A stretch of 64,000 bases of DNA from Cryptomeria japonica (GCF_030272615.1 NC_081410.1:187574119-187638118); one strand, 5' to 3'; shown: positions 10,597 to 23,679, counted from the first letter of the stretch. Notes: a model not told the origin generated them from the letters alone. Numbers and translations are program-made.

Positions 10597-10770
10597 CTAA
10601 AGTAGATAAGAGTAAAGGTCTCTCATCTTCGTTGCATCCTCGCAAGTCACTGAGGTCTCATCATTTGGGTCCCATAGGACCCTTACCTAGTCGATAGTAC
10701 GACCCCTGAGGGTCAAGTCCCGATGTTGAAGAATTCACATGGGATCCATAGAAAGTTGCTCGTCCTTGAC
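10597..10770 (-). pseudogene. Element A chromodomain-like C-terminus
   Basis: Downstream of integrase the frame continues through ILQHRDLTLRGRTID, VRVLWDPNDE and CEDATKMRD. This is the pattern of the chromodomain-like module at the end of chromovirus integrases, which targets insertion to heterochromatin. It is interrupted by TAG where CAG is expected and TGA where CGA is expected. Confidence 0.7.
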
Positions 10771-12153
10771 CTACAAAGAGTTCCAATGAAGAACATGTGT
10801 CACATCAGGGTGACAAGGTTGAATAACTAAAACATGAAAGACATCGTGGATGTGGGATAGACTCGATGGCAAGGAAAGATGGTAAGAAATAGGTCCTATC
10901 CTCTCAAGGATCTCAAAAGGGCCAACAAAATGAGGTGCCAACTTAGAACCCTTTGCATAATGGATCAGACTCTTCCACGGATGCACTCTCAAAAACACAC
11001 GGTCACCAATAGAAAACTGATGATCTACCCTATGAGCATCTACATACTTCTTCTGCCTATCATGTGTAGCTACCAAATGCTTATGAATCCGATCAACCTG
11101 CTGCTCCATCTCTCGAAGAATATCCGGTCCTATAAGCACCCTGTCCTCTAGCCGATCCCAACTCAAAGGAGTACGACAAGGATGACCATATAGTGCCTAG
11201 AAAGGAGACATACCTATGGAGCTATGATATCCATTGTTATAAGAAAACTCCACTAGATAGATATAATCCTCCCAATGTGAGTGCTGGTCCATTACGTACA
11301 TGCAAAGCATGTCCTCCAAAACTTGATTCACACACTCGGTCTGACCGTTGGTCTCTGGATGATAAGCTAAACTAAAGTTCAACTGTGTCCCCAAAGCATG
11401 CTGAAGTGAGGTCCATAATGCTGAGGTAAAGATAGGATCTCTATCAGAAATGATCCACCTTGGTATCCCATGCAATCTCACTACATCTTCCAAGAAGACA
11501 TGTGCCACTACTGCTGCCGTATAGGAAGCTCGAATAGGAACAAAGTGAGCAACCTTGGTCAATCTGTCAACAATGACCATGATGGCATCATGTCAATGTG
11601 AAGAGACATGAAATCCAACAATGAAGTCCATGGAAATGATGTCCCATTTCCAATCCGGTACCAAATTAGGCTATAAAATCCCTGTCAGGTGTTGGTGCTC
11701 TGCCTTCACCCGCTGACATTCTAAACATTTGGACATGAAATCAGCAATGTCACGTTTCATGCTGGCCCAATGATAGATCTGTTTAAGATCTATGTGCATC
11801 TTTTTGACACCTAGATGTGCCAAATAAGGTGCACGATGAACCTCAATCATGATTAAATTACGAAGACCCTCCAAAGGAGGTACATAGATCTGACCAAGAT
11901 GATGAAGAAGACCATCTGCCTCAAGAGTATAACTAGAAAACCTACCCTCCAAGGGCCTTCTAGACTCTAACACGGATCTAAAATCTTGATACCAAGTATT
12001 CTGAGGAAGAACTCCAAGAATTCTCTCTCTCAAATCCACCCCAAGGGACAATGCTGAAACTACATGCCGCCTATGGCTCAAAGCATCGGCCACTACATTC
12101 TCCTTCCCCTGAATATATTGAACCTCAAAATCATACTCGCAAAGGAATTCCAT
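10771..12153 (-). pseudogene. Element A RNase H end and integrase
   Basis: The connection from RNase H ([11 protein letters not shown]) passes to an HHCC zinc finger (HRAPYLAHLGVKKMH ... CLECQRVKAEH). The catalytic core follows at 11197-11580 (DRLTKVAHF, then the second Asp in IISDRDPIF, and Glu in NGQTECVNQ) and then the C-terminal region at 10771-11166 (DRVFLRVHPWK, KLAPHFVGPFEI). Stops near 11165, 11580 and 11670 split it into three open pieces. The second Asp and the Glu of the D,D-35-E triad are still present. Confidence 0.9.
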
Positions 12154-12774
12154 CCATCTTCATTGTCGAGAATTCAAGTTCAGCTGCGTGAAGATATACT
12201 GCAAACTGCGGTGATCACTATGCAGCTCAAACCGACGCCCTAATAGAAAATGTCATCATCTAACCAACACATGCACTACCGCTGCCAACTCCAAATCATG
12301 AACTGGATAGTTCAACTCGTGGTCCTTGATTTTGCGAGACTCATAGGCCACCACTCATCCCTCCTGCATAAGCATTGCACCTATACCTTCTAAGGAGGCA
12401 TCTATGCATACCATAAAATCTTGAGATGGATCAGGGACTACCAAAATCAGAGCACTAACAAGGAGTTCCTTCAAGGTACAAAAAGCTGACTCGAACTGCT
12501 CTGACCAAACAAACTTCTTCCCTTTCCTCCAAAGAGAAGTAATTGGGTGACCTATCCTAGAAAAGCCCTGAACAAAGTGACGGTAATATCTAGCTAAACC
12601 CATAAAACTCTGAATCTTTGAAACATTGGTCGACGCTGGCCAATCAACAATGGCTTGGATCTTTGAAGGATCCATGGATATACCCTCTCCCAAAACCACA
12701 TGATCAAGATAGTTCACCTCAATCCGGAAGAAATCACACTTCGCCAAATTGGCATAAAGTTGATTCTCCCTCAA
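12153..12774 (-). pseudogene. Element A RT thumb/connection and RNase H
   Basis: The open piece at 12355-12774 reads through LYANLAKCDFF, FMGLARYYRHFVQGFS and FMVCIDASLEGIGAMLMQ, the conserved blocks linking RT to RNase H in Ty3/gypsy. A stop follows at 12352-12354 where Gly-Arg is expected, and the remaining RNase H has further stops down to 12153. Confidence 0.88.
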
Positions 12775-12789
12775 GCACTGCAGTACCTG

Positions 12790-13420
12790 TCATAAGTGAC
12801 TCTCATGTTCTTCTCTAGATCTAGAATAAATCAATATGTCATCCAAGAACATAAGGACAAAATGATCCAGGTATGTGCGAAAAACCCCATTCATGAGGCA
12901 CATGAAGACTGAAGGCACGTTTGTCAACCCAAATGGCACCATTGTGAACTCATAGTGACCATAACGAGTATGAAATGTCGTCTTATGAATATATGCATCA
13001 TGAATGCGCAACTGATGATACCTGGATTTCAGATCAATCTTAGAGAACACCTTGGCTCCCTTCACCTGATTGAAAAGATCATCTATATGAGGAAATGGAT
13101 ATCAATTATGGATGGTTAGCTTATTCAACTGTCGGTAATCAATGCATAACCGAAGGGAACCATCCTTCTTCTTGACGAAGATAATAGGTGCACCCCAAGG
13201 AGAAATACTAGGATGAATGAATCCCTTGGCCAATAATTCCTCCATCTACAACTTCAACTCACTCAACTCCTAAGTAGTCATCTGATATGGAGCTCTCGAA
13301 ATAGGTTCCACACCAGGAACCAAGTCAATGCAAAATTTTATGTCTCGCTTCGGAGGCATATCAAGAATATCCAATGGAAATACATCAGCATACTCTCAAA
13401 GAATAGGGTGACCACCAAGA
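12790..13420 (-). pseudogene. Element A reverse transcriptase
   Basis: Motifs run in order: [57 protein letters not shown] and the catalytic [10 protein letters not shown] (about 12835-12860). The FLDD box is intact, while stops interrupt the N-terminal part (about 13090-13290). The C-terminal 276 bp are open. Confidence 0.9.
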
Positions 13421-13539
13421 GTGATTTCTCAACTCTCTTCCTCATCCACATCCTCAAGAGAAACTGCAAAAAACTGACACCCCTGATGCATACACCGCTT
13501 AAGTTGCATAGAAGAAATCATACGTAAGGATACCGATCT

Positions 13540-13920
13540 CTAAACTCCAACGATCCCCACTTTCTTGCCATGATCATCTAAACACTCAACTGTCTTCTGA
13601 CGACAGTCTACACGAGCACTGTGAGAAGATAGCCAATCCATCCCCAACAATACTCCATAAGAACCCAAAGGAATGACTCGAAGGTCCACATAAGTAACAA
13701 AGGGTCCTAGGTCCAACTCACAACTGGGAACATAAGAATCTACGGACACTCGCACCCTGGTAGCTAACTCTACTTGCCACCTATCTGCCTACTTAGCAGA
13801 CGCGAGTCCACACCGCTCCACAATGGACGAAGAAATAAAGGAATTTGAAGGACCAGAGTCAAAAAACACTAAGATAGGGATATCACACAACACAACTGCA
13901 GTCTCAATAATAGTCCCCTA
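13540..13920 (-). pseudogene. Element A aspartic protease
   Basis: The minus strand gives VFFDSGPSNSFIS with the catalytic DSG at about 13852-13860. Then LGPFVTYVDLRVIPLGSYGV and LLGMDWLSSHSARVDC follow, the latter being the typical Ty3/gypsy protease end block. Gly-Pro replaces the usual Gly-Ala after DS. Confidence 0.82.
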
Positions 13921-14037
13921 ATGCTCAGCCTGGCAGTCATCCACCACTACAAACACTCTATGGGATCTACCAGCATCCCCTACTATTGGCTCTGATGCAG
14001 CTGGCCTCTGACTTCTCGTCTAGTGGGAATGTTGAGG

Positions 14038-15277
14038 ACACTGTGTGGCTAAATGGCCAAACTGCCCACATGAGAAGCAAACTCCTCTACCTGATCCTCT
14101 ACCTCCAATCGGCCCACTGGACTACTGGAAGCTTCCCTGGATAGAGGCCTGAGATGCACTGTAAGAGGACTGCCCTAGAGGACCCTGTCCACTTCTCTGC
14201 CAATTTCTATTTCTCCTATTCTGAGAATCGCCACCCTGCTGGCCCTGGAACTATTTTGGTCTTGGTGGCTGCTACTGCTATTGTCCACCCTTAGCGGGTG
14301 CCTGAGGAGTCCTAAATGGTGCAACTGACTAGGACTGATTCCCATGGGCTCTATTCCCACTGAAGGGTGCACTCCCAATCTACACACCTGACTAACCACC
14401 TAGTGCTCGGCTAAGGTTTTTCTCAACCAATCTGGCTTTCACCATGACTACCTCAACTGAAGCTGGCTCAAAAACTCTCACCCCTCCACTAATACGGTCA
14501 TTAAGACCTCTCAAGAAATGCTGCACAAGCGTAGCCTCATCGTTACCAATCCTAGCATACTATTTCAGCTCATAAAATTTGTGCTTGAATTGGTCAACTG
14601 ACATACCAAATTGCCACAAGGCATAGAACTCGTCTGCCCGAGTCTACCTCCACTAAGGTGAGAGAAACCGTGCCCTGAATCTCTCTAAGAATATCTCCCA
14701 AGAAATGGTGTTGATGCATACACTGGTCTTCTCCTCCTCCAATCTCCACCAAATCAAAGTGAAGCTATCGAGATGCATAATGGCACATCTCGCTCTGGTG
14801 TTGCTACTATAAGGGAACATCATGAAACACCTATCCAAACTGATCAGCCAAGTCTTTGCCTCGAGACCTATACCTCGACCATCAAAAAAGGGAGGGTTGG
14901 TTCTCATCAAGTCCCTAATGTGACCCATGGGAGCTGGATCCAGAACAATAGGAACCTCCCTCCTTCTGGGAGACCTCTCTCTATCTCTCCTCTGGAATCG
15001 GATGATGCAATTCCCCAACCTGAGCATGACTAGGTTGCTCACCCTCAGGTCTAGGGCCTAGCCTAGCTAGAATCTCTTGGAACATCTGTCTCAGCTCTTC
15101 CCTTTTAGGAACCTGCTCTTCTGCATGCTCATCCTAGTGAACTGATTGTTCCTGCTCCACACTCACATGAGTCGATTGTGGAGAAGGACTACGGCGGTCA
15201 GAACCTCGACCCCATCCCCCACCTCTGCCTCTATTGCGGCCTCCCACACAGCAACCTCCCTTGGCTCTCCTGGCCAT
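14038..15277 (-). pseudogene. Element A gag with CCHC zinc knuckle
   Basis: The capsid region at 14653-15042 includes LMRTNPPFFDGRG, AKTWLISLDRCF and FLERFRARFLSP. A Gln/Pro-rich segment with many CAG-derived TAG stops follows. An intact CCHC knuckle, CFSCGQFGHLATQC, lies at 14038-14079. The N-terminal part (from 15277) is in another frame, so a frameshift lies between about 14990 and 15040. Confidence 0.85.
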
Positions 15278-15415
15278 GACCTGACACTACAAAGGAGAAA
15301 ATGGTTCAGATCAATGGCAAGGGTAAGCAAGGGAAGCACAAACATAAAGACCTACTCACAAGGTCAAACTAAATGGGCTCACTATAATCCCAGAGTACCC
15401 AGTGTTGAAACATGC

Positions 15416-15427
15416 GCTCTGATACCA
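15416..15427 (-). promoter_or_regulatory. Element A primer-binding site (initiator tRNA-Met)
   Basis: The minus strand reads TGGTATCAGAGC, the standard plant initiator-Met primer site, separated from the LTR end (15430) by two bases. Confidence 0.92.
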
Positions 15428-17144
15428 AGTGTAATGCCCCACCAGAAACCCTAAAGGAAAAACCACACTACAAGGCCACTAAAGGGTACAACAATTTTTT
15501 ATTTTTTTTAAAGATTAAGTGCATTCATTGTAACATTCCACATAATAACACAAGCAAAATTCTATCAATGACATCCTAAAGGGTTACCAATGAAGATTAC
15601 TTCGAATTAAAACTACATCACAATGTTAATCCAATTATCCATCTAAATTAGGGAAAAATAATTATGATTAATTAACTCAAACTCATAGACTAAATTCCAA
15701 ATAGATAAGATTAAAGAGTTACAATATATAATTACTTCCAATGATTCATTTACACATAAGAAGAAAGATAACTGAAATAACATACATTCCATTGAATTTT
15801 AAATTACAACATTCCATAAATTACATGGCTTCAATGTAACAATTAAAGTACATAGGTTAAAATGCCAAGGTTACAAAGTTTAATAATACAATGACCACAT
15901 GGTCACAACTGTACAATAATCTCGAACATGAGCTAGAACAAGAGTCACAAATCAAGAACCACCAGTGAAGCCGATCCTCGCAAAAAGATAAGAACAAAGA
16001 TATTCGATGGGAAGTGGAACTACCACCCGACCATGTGATCCCATAATGGAACCACCCCACTATGCTAGGAGATAGTAGAAGACCCTCAAGAAAGCAATAA
16101 GACAAGTACAACAGTACACATGACTCTGTAGAACTCAGGTGAATCAACTCACAAAACACTAGTGACCCTAAAGAGAGAGTGTCATCACATGGCTTAAGAT
16201 TGTTACCCTAGGTAGGTCTCCATAGGTCCCGACCCTCATCCTGGGTTATCCTGGTAACCTTCCATGAACCCCCAGCTCCATACAAGTATCATGTGGACCT
16301 TACCAACCCTTCGTGAGGACAAGGTGGTAAGTGTGCCATTCCAGGCCTTCTCACAATACCTTGAGTCTAGACAAGCACTCAACCATGTGTGAGGTACAAT
16401 ATCTTAATTAACATTATAACTACCCACCCCCTAATCAATTATTAGGTTATCACTTATTAACTGATTTTCGAGGGGTTATCCTGCCATCCTCTTTGGGTGC
16501 AGCCCCCGCCCGAAAGCCACTCTCTCTCCTAGGACACTAACAGGAAAGGTCTCTCTATGAGAACTCTATGGCAAACTGACAGCCATATCTAATCCTAACA
16601 TAACATAGGTGAAGGATTCACCACCACTACCAGGATTGACCATTTGGAAACATAACACACAATGGCTCATATCCATAGGGTTTAAACAATGACACCTGAC
16701 TAAGGGGTAAAGCAACCTTTGAAACATGACAACGACTCAAAATCAGATTTTTAATGAAATATGCTTTTACCAGAAAACACCATTTATTCTAAAGATCCTA
16801 TAATAGGCAATCTTTTGAAATAATAGAAAGCATTATTTACTTGCGAATATGGATATTTTAGAATTTTAGAAAATACATCTTTATTGATATAAAAATAGTA
16901 GAATTGTCATTTGTTCGATAAGACTAAATTTAATCACATAAAAATTTAACCCCTAACATATTACATGATTAAATAGGAAATCTAAATACATCCTTTTCTA
17001 AAAATAAACTGATTCCTGAAATAATTATATATATAGATAATAATATAATATATATATATACTAAAACATAACTAATTTAAACAATATTCGAAAATACCCA
17101 TTTAATAAAATGCCAATGTCTAAAAACATAAATATATAAATAAA

Positions 17145-17168
17145 TACATACATACATACATACATACA

Positions 17169-17228
<60 letters not shown>
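17145..17228. repeat. (TACA)n followed by (TA)n microsatellite
   Basis: About 45 bp of TACA repeats pass directly into about 30 bp of TA repeats, inside the A 5' LTR. The short open frames here are repeat artefacts. Confidence 0.95.
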
Positions 17229-17230
<2 letters not shown>

Positions 17231-17416
17231 AAAAAATAAAACCGAATCAAAATAAATAGGAGGCATGCAACCCGAAAACCCATCAAAAACTAGAGGCACG
17301 CATAAACACGGGCGAATTTAATTCTCTTTTAGCCTTGGTAGCATGCTACCTATAAGGTAGCCCTGCTACCGCACGGTAGAACAACTGCCTTACAATAGCT
17401 GATACTGAACCCCGCG

Positions 17417-17446
17417 CCCCCCCACCCCCCCCCCCCCCCCCCCCCC
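17417..17446. repeat. Poly-C run, 29 of 30 bases
   Basis: Seven C, one A and 22 C, inside the A LTR. The minus (sense) strand is therefore a long G run. Exact length is prone to sequencing and assembly error. Confidence 0.9.
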
Positions 17447-19203
17447 ATGTAATTTTTTTTTTTTTTTATTAAATTTTTTTTGAACAAAGATTTTAAAATC
17501 TCTACCCTTCCACTCTGAACACACAGAGACAAGACATAGAATAAAAACAATAATTTTAAAAGGAGTAAAACTAATTTACTGGTAAATAACCCATAAAAGA
17601 TAACCAAACTCAAATTTTGTTTTCTTTTCTTTAAACCCCAATTCCAAAGATTTTCCTCATCTAGGAAGAACACAAAATCACATAACGTATAGAGAAAATT
17701 TATTTGAGCAAATGAGGGTAAATCTGGCAAAATTTTGCCAGCATAACCCCTTATAATTTTACAATATCAAAACTAAATAGATACACAGAAAGGGAATAAA
17801 TGAAGCATATGACCATTTACAAAATCAAGACAAATGGAAGACATAGCCATAGTCTTTAAATTTTTCTTTTGCAAAAACTCACCAGAAAACTATAGAGAAA
17901 GGAAAGATATATGAACTAATACTAAAAAAATAAATAACCAGGCAGAAGCCATCCAACCTTGGAAGGTTTCTTGGAAGATCTTGAGTAAGAGCTCAACCCT
18001 GCAACCAAGTTTCCAAGCCAATCTCTCTTACCAACAACCTCTGATAATTTCTTCTTTGACCAAATATTGCCTCCAAATTAATTTCTTTCTCCAACAATCT
18101 ATGCCTCCTTCCCGTGAACTCACAAGAATGAAAAATAAAATATATATGTAACCTAAACTTTTAGGTTGAAAATATCTTATTTTAAAAACATAATATTAAA
18201 CTTATTAATAAAAGAATATTCTTTTCTTTCCTAATTTTCAAAAAAAACATAAATAGAATATGCAAGCAAAAATCAAATTTGTTTTTCTTTGTTTTTCTCA
18301 TGCCAACTAATTAACTTTTTCCAAATAGAATATAAGGCAATAATTTAATTCTATTTTATTTTATTTTTAAATTTAAAACTAGAGATCAATAAATACAATT
18401 GATTTAATTCATATCCTACTAAATTTAAATACAATCATATTTTTATAATAATGCAATTGCAAACCAAATTTAATTACTTCTTTACTTAATTAAATTCAAA
18501 ATTACAAACGCGTATTAATATATAATTTAAATATACTAACTATACAATGACATTATGAACTTAAATAAATAAACCAATTCACAAGTGCACACAAACAGAG
18601 CAACCCCAAAGAAAGACTTTGAAAAAGGTCAACCAAGCAAAACTCAAAGACTGAACCATAGAAAGGACAACTGACTAGCGACACTCACAAAAGTGTAACA
18701 GTGTTCAAATTAGGGTCAACCACTATCTCCTCCACTCCCATAAGACAAATAAGGCACGCTCAGACCTATGAAGCCAAATAGAGATGATACCCCGTACCTA
18801 CCCAATACTTGTACCTGCAATATCCTACATCATCAAACCAGACATGCATATATATAAATATAGAATACACGACATACACACTGATGAAGGGGAATCGTGA
18901 CGTTCCATGTCTCACCAGAGTGAGTGAAGGAAAATCGTCCCCTTGCATCCAATACATTTGCAAACACGCAACATATATATGACATATCACATAGATAAAG
19001 TGAAGTGTCAGTACCATGTAATAATCCATAAATGCTACAATCACAAGCACTGAAATACTGTAAATAAAGTATGCATCCCATATCCAGATAAAGCCTGAAA
19101 TAATGTCAATAAGTCTGAATAACACATAAAAGCAATGTATCCACTGAAAGTACACCATAGAGAAATATGAGTCTAACTAGCTCACTTGAGGAGGGGTACT
19201 ACA

Positions 19204-19560
19204 TAAATAACACCCAAGAATTGCATATAACAATTAAATAAATAATTGCACAGGAACGGAACTATAAGCCAAGCACATAGGCAAAGTAGAAAAACAATCC
19301 TCACGTTATAAAAGATTTAGGTAATGTTTATTATTGTTAAACTCATTTGACCAAGCCACTAAATCTCCAGTTTTGATAAAATCACTTAATAGGAATTGAT
19401 TTCATGTAATACCAATATCACTAATTTTTACAAAAACAAGACATTAATTATCTATCTAGAAATAATCCATACATATAGATAAATGATCCATAATTGAAAC
19501 TATGTAATTAAATCATTTCCACTAATTTTCCAATTCGTGAATTAATATTAATAAATATAA

Positions 19561-19591
<31 letters not shown>

Positions 19592-21557
19592 GCCCTATAA
19601 TATTATATATCTATTTTATTAATATATTTTAATATACAAATATTAAAGCTTAATAAAAAAATAATAAAAACTTTAATAAAAAAACAAGCTTTATTAAAAA
19701 AAAAAGGTTTTTAAATTTTTTTTTTTAAAACGAATAAAATTTCCTTGTCAAAATACAATAACTCATAAAATTCTCTAAGTAGGATTTTTTTTTCATTTTT
19801 TTTAGAAGAATTTTTTTTTTCTGTGTATGAAATTTTTAAATAGAGAGGGCAAATAATAATTTTTTAAAAAAAATCTCTCAAATAGATTTGTACCAAAACA
19901 ATCTAATTATAGATTTAAGCTCCAAAGTTTAAAATATGAAGTTCTGGGAAGAAAATAACCAGACTGTATATTTTTTTCCAGCTTGCCCTAAATATCAAAA
20001 TTGGCAAAAATTTTGCAATTATAACCCCCATATTGGAAAAATTTCAAATAAATAAAACACTAATTACCCACTAATCAAACTAATTTTACCATTCAAACAC
20101 TGAATGAGAGAATCAAAAATGATTTTTTTTTTTCTTTTTGTGGTTTTAAACTCAGAGATTTCACCCAAATCTAAATTTTAAATCTATTATTTCCATAAAC
20201 AAGGAAATTAGATCTGGGTATAGACTAAAACTAATCTAAAACCATATTAATTTCACAATACAAATCTAAATTAACGATTCAAATAGATTTGACATCAAAT
20301 GTCTTCACACAAAAATTCCTTCATACAAATACAATTTTCAACAAAACATAGACATTTAAATATTAGAATCCAACCTGATGAGCTATTCAGGAAGAAATCT
20401 GAGTTGAGCCCAACCTGCAAACTCAAGAAATTCTTCCTCCATCTTCCAACCAAAAATCCCAATTTCCATTTCAAAACCCCCAGAATTTCCTGAAAAACCT
20501 CCCCCATAAAGAGATTTTCCCCCAAATATCTATATTTAAAAAATATATGAAAATATCTTTTTTTTTTAAGATTTTTATTTTATTTTATTTATTTATTTAA
20601 AAAATATTTTTCCAAAAAGTGAATTTAATTTCCAATTTTTCCAAAAATCACAATTCCTATTTCCCAAAGTCAATGGTTAGATATTTAGAGATATTTTAAT
20701 TTTCTTAAAAGGTTTATTTTCATAAATTCAAAATGCATATCACAAATACATTTCACAATTTGAATTAATCAACTCACTAGTTATTTGAATTAAGTAATTT
20801 GGTTTATCAACCAATCATATAAGGAGGTCATAATTAATTTAATTTGATTCAAGTACAAATGAGCAATAAACACATTTAACTAATTAAATTAAAATACTCA
20901 AGATTAATTAAATCATTTCACCCATTGCAAAATACGAACTTAAGTAACCTAATTAAGCACATGACCCGCAAACTAGATAAAAAGAGAACTTACGGACGAC
21001 CGACACCACTCACATTGAGCATGACTAGGGGTAACATGAAGGGTTTAAGAACTTATCTTCTCCCACATCCATTGAATCAATAAGGCACACTCAAACTTGT
21101 GAAACCAGGTGGAGTCGATACCTCGTACCCACATGGTACTCAAAACTGCAATTTTTTGCATCACCGATACACACATGCATATATACATAAAAACACGATA
21201 AACACACCGATGAAGGAGAATCATGACTTCTCATGTCTCACCATAGTGAGTGACAAGAAACCATCTCCCAGCGCCCCATACATGCACATACATGATACAT
21301 TCACATGGCACATGCATAAAGGAAACAAGTTAGTCCATAATCATTAATGCGTAATTGAAAACAACATTTAATCATCATCAACAAATTAATGCATAATCAT
21401 CATTAAATAGAACATACACACATTAAAGCATGCATCATCATGATAGCATACTAGCTACACAAAACATCATGACCAAGGGGGGTCTACAAAGGTACTAAAA
21501 ATTCAAACTTAGTCAAAGTACACATGTGAATAGTATGATCGGGGAAGGGGTATTACA
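19204..21557 (-). repeat. LTR fragment F, related to the element A LTR
   Basis: This AT-rich non-coding segment flanks A and ends at 21557 with a sense start TGTAATACCCCTTCCCC, like other LTR starts here. The block at about 21070-21300 matches the U3 block of the A LTR (GATGAAGGAGAATCATGAC and the TGTCTCACCATAGTGAGTGA region). A appears to have inserted in it, so the rest would lie off the left edge. No clear polypurine tract or primer site adjoins it at 21558, so it may be a solo LTR or the 5' LTR of a lost element. Confidence 0.65.
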
Positions 21558-22315
21558 CTCTTAGGCCCCATAGGTTTGCATATCCTTAATAGTCCTCATT
21601 TTACGTTTACATTATCTTAGGATTAGGTTCAAACACTTGTCCATGATTCATTGAGAATCAAGAGACCTATTATCCTCAATCAATTATCAATCAAGCATTG
21701 TGCCCTTACTCATAAGTCTAGTATAGGGTGCCCTCAATCAATCAAAATAATCTCCAACACTCTTTGTGCAGTGTTTCCAACTCGGCCTTTGGTTTTTCCA
21801 TCATTAGTGTCTCCATATTCATCCTAGAGGTCATATCCAATTCATTTAGAGGAGTCTCATAACATGTCTCAAGATGGTGTTACCTAGTGAAGATATCTTC
21901 TTGATTTTGTAACCTAATTTAGAACCCAACGATGACTAGGAAGACATCATCTCAAGCCTCAATAATCTTACTTGGAGGTATAAAAAAAAACACACCCCAA
22001 TACATAGGAATCACTTTTGTCCTAGATGATGAAATAAGAAAATCTTGTCAAATTGAGGTTGAAGCTATGAGAGAAATCATTCAACAAAGATTTGAGAGAC
22101 TTAGGCTTCAACAACAACCTCCTCACGCTAATCCTCAGTAGATTCTCTAGATTGCATATTTAGTCCATCATCAACTTTAGGTTCTTGCATTTGGACCCTT
22201 AGCATGTCAAAACCTATTTCAAATTCTTGTTGAGTCATTAAGTTTCCTTACGAGTCATTATGCCTATCACTTGACCGCAAAGAGTCAAGAGTCAAATGGA
22301 TTTAAATAGTGACCT
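21558..22315. other. Unassigned sequence between F and element E
   Basis: About 760 bp that match no other part of the window and show no LTR signals. One 69-codon plus-strand frame lies here (21932-22141). I recognise no domain. Confidence 0.5.
21932..22141 (+). CDS. Small unidentified ORF
   Basis: 69 codons from ATG to TAG. The second half (EVEAMREIIQQRFERLRLQQQ) is charged and Gln-rich and could form a short amphipathic helix, as at the start of some retrotransposon gag proteins. No family is recognised, and it could be chance. Confidence 0.2.
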   Translation: MTRKTSSQASIILLGGIKKNTPQYIGITFVLDDEIRKSCQIEVEAMREIIQQRFERLRLQQQPPHANPQ

Positions 22316-23665
22316 TGTTGGCAACAATACAACAAACTGAGAGGGGGGGGGGGTGAATCAATCCAAAATTTTACACAACTCAAACTTAAATTTAAATTTG
22401 ATAATTAACAATTAATGCATAAATTAATACCACACCAATAACACACATAACACCAATATTTTTGATGTGGAAAACCTAGTTAAGGGGAAAACCATGGTGG
22501 GAACCTACCCACAATGAGATAATACCATGTTAGAAGTGAAACACTACAATGGAGAATGCACATGCTTTTAGGTACACTACCTAGAGCACACCGCTCAAAA
22601 CAATAAAGGGGTACAACCCTGCGGAAGGCTCACTATCTTACAAAAGATTCAGACAACAATCTGAATTACATGAAATGCGAAAATAACATCTCCTATTGCC
22701 TGATTATAGTTCTAGTTAAGCACAAACTCAAACTTTGAACTTACACACTTTTGCACACTCTTCACACTTCTTCACTTTTCTCCTTTGCAATTGAGTGATC
22801 AATATAATGTTTGCACACACAGATACATCTCTCAAATGAACATTACAAGTATTTATACAAATTATCAACCTATATTTAAAGTTCAGATAAACCCTCAAAA
22901 CACAAATTACAAAATAATAACCTCACATGCTACAACAATACATGCAGACCAAAACAATGTTGGCTAAGACATAGTCTAGACGCAAATCAAATCCTCGAAT
23001 ACGCAACACCAACAAGAATCACACCTCAATCATCTGCAACATGCTACAACCACCAAGAATGTCACATAACATGAAGAACACCACCGAATCAAGAAAATGA
23101 TCAATAACACACACAACGATTAATACAGACCAACAACACAAATAGAACATGATCCAAAAACATCCATAAGCAACATGAATCACCACAACAACAATCACAA
23201 CAACACCATTTACAAGAATCATCATCATCATTATACCGAACCTCAAGAACATCATCTCAACTAATTGTCAAACTAAAAGATTCACTTGCGGACTTCCAAA
23301 TCATGAACCATCTGAATTGAGGACACATCTGAATGTCCCAAACACTTTGCCAATCCACAAACCAAGATATTTCAATTCTGGAGCAATGCGAAGTACAAAC
23401 TAGAATACCGAATAACACAAACAACTAAATATAACCATAATACCATATCACACAACTCGATCAAAACATCATGAAAAACACTAAAACTTCTATTGAATCA
23501 ACTAGAGATAAGCATCTCAAAACCCATTAAACCTCAACATCTCATCGGCAATATACTGACCAAACCAACTCACATAATCTGACTACAACACTAGAACACA
23601 TAGAAGAATATGTTGACATCAATGACAAAACATTATTCCCGCAAACTTCTTAGCAATATCGAACA
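22316..23665 (-). repeat. Element E 3' LTR (Ty1/copia), about 1350 bp
   Basis: The sense start TGTTCGATATTGC (23665) adjoins a polypurine tract. The sense end is GTATTGTTGCCAACA (22316). A poly-G run at about 22342-22352 corresponds to the C-rich stretch near the end of the G element LTR (CACCCCCCC...TCTCAGT), which supports a related copia lineage. Confidence 0.8.
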
Positions 23666-23666
23666 A

Positions 23667-23679
23667 TCTCCCCCTTTGG
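23667..23679 (-). promoter_or_regulatory. Element E polypurine tract
   Basis: The minus strand reads CCAAAGGGGGAGA immediately before the 3' LTR. The G element has the same tract. Confidence 0.88.

Larger units (their letters stand above)
10597..15277 (-). pseudogene. Element A gag-pol polyprotein, degenerate Ty3/gypsy chromovirus
   Basis: The whole coding region can be followed from an ATG at 15275-15277 (MARRAKGGCC...) to a stop near 10597 in the order gag, protease, RT, RNase H, integrase, chromodomain-like tail, which is Ty3/gypsy order. Many in-frame stops and at least one frameshift (in gag, near 15000) break it. Most stops are TAG where CAG is expected, for example in a Gln-rich stretch near 14260-14285. 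It cannot make a functional protein. The conserved domains are given as separate entries. Confidence 0.9.
15430..19203 (-). repeat. Element A 5' LTR, complete, 3774 bp
   Basis: The sense start is TGTAGTACCCCTCC (19203) and the sense end is GGTGGGGCATTACA (15430). The U3 part is duplicated at 8971-10561. It contains a block (about 16180-16540) and a U3 block (about 18700-18960) that recur in other LTR families of this window, a (TACA)n/(TA)n microsatellite and a long C run. I see no real gene inside it. Confidence 0.92.

Noticed and set aside
15416-15427. tRNA-like GCTCTGATACCA words (also at 30171, 38980 and 62051 in sense)
   Set aside because: These are primer-binding sites next to LTR ends; no cloverleaf surrounds them.
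17077-17286. 69-codon minus-strand frame
   Set aside because: Produced by (TACA)n and (TA)n repeats inside the A LTR.
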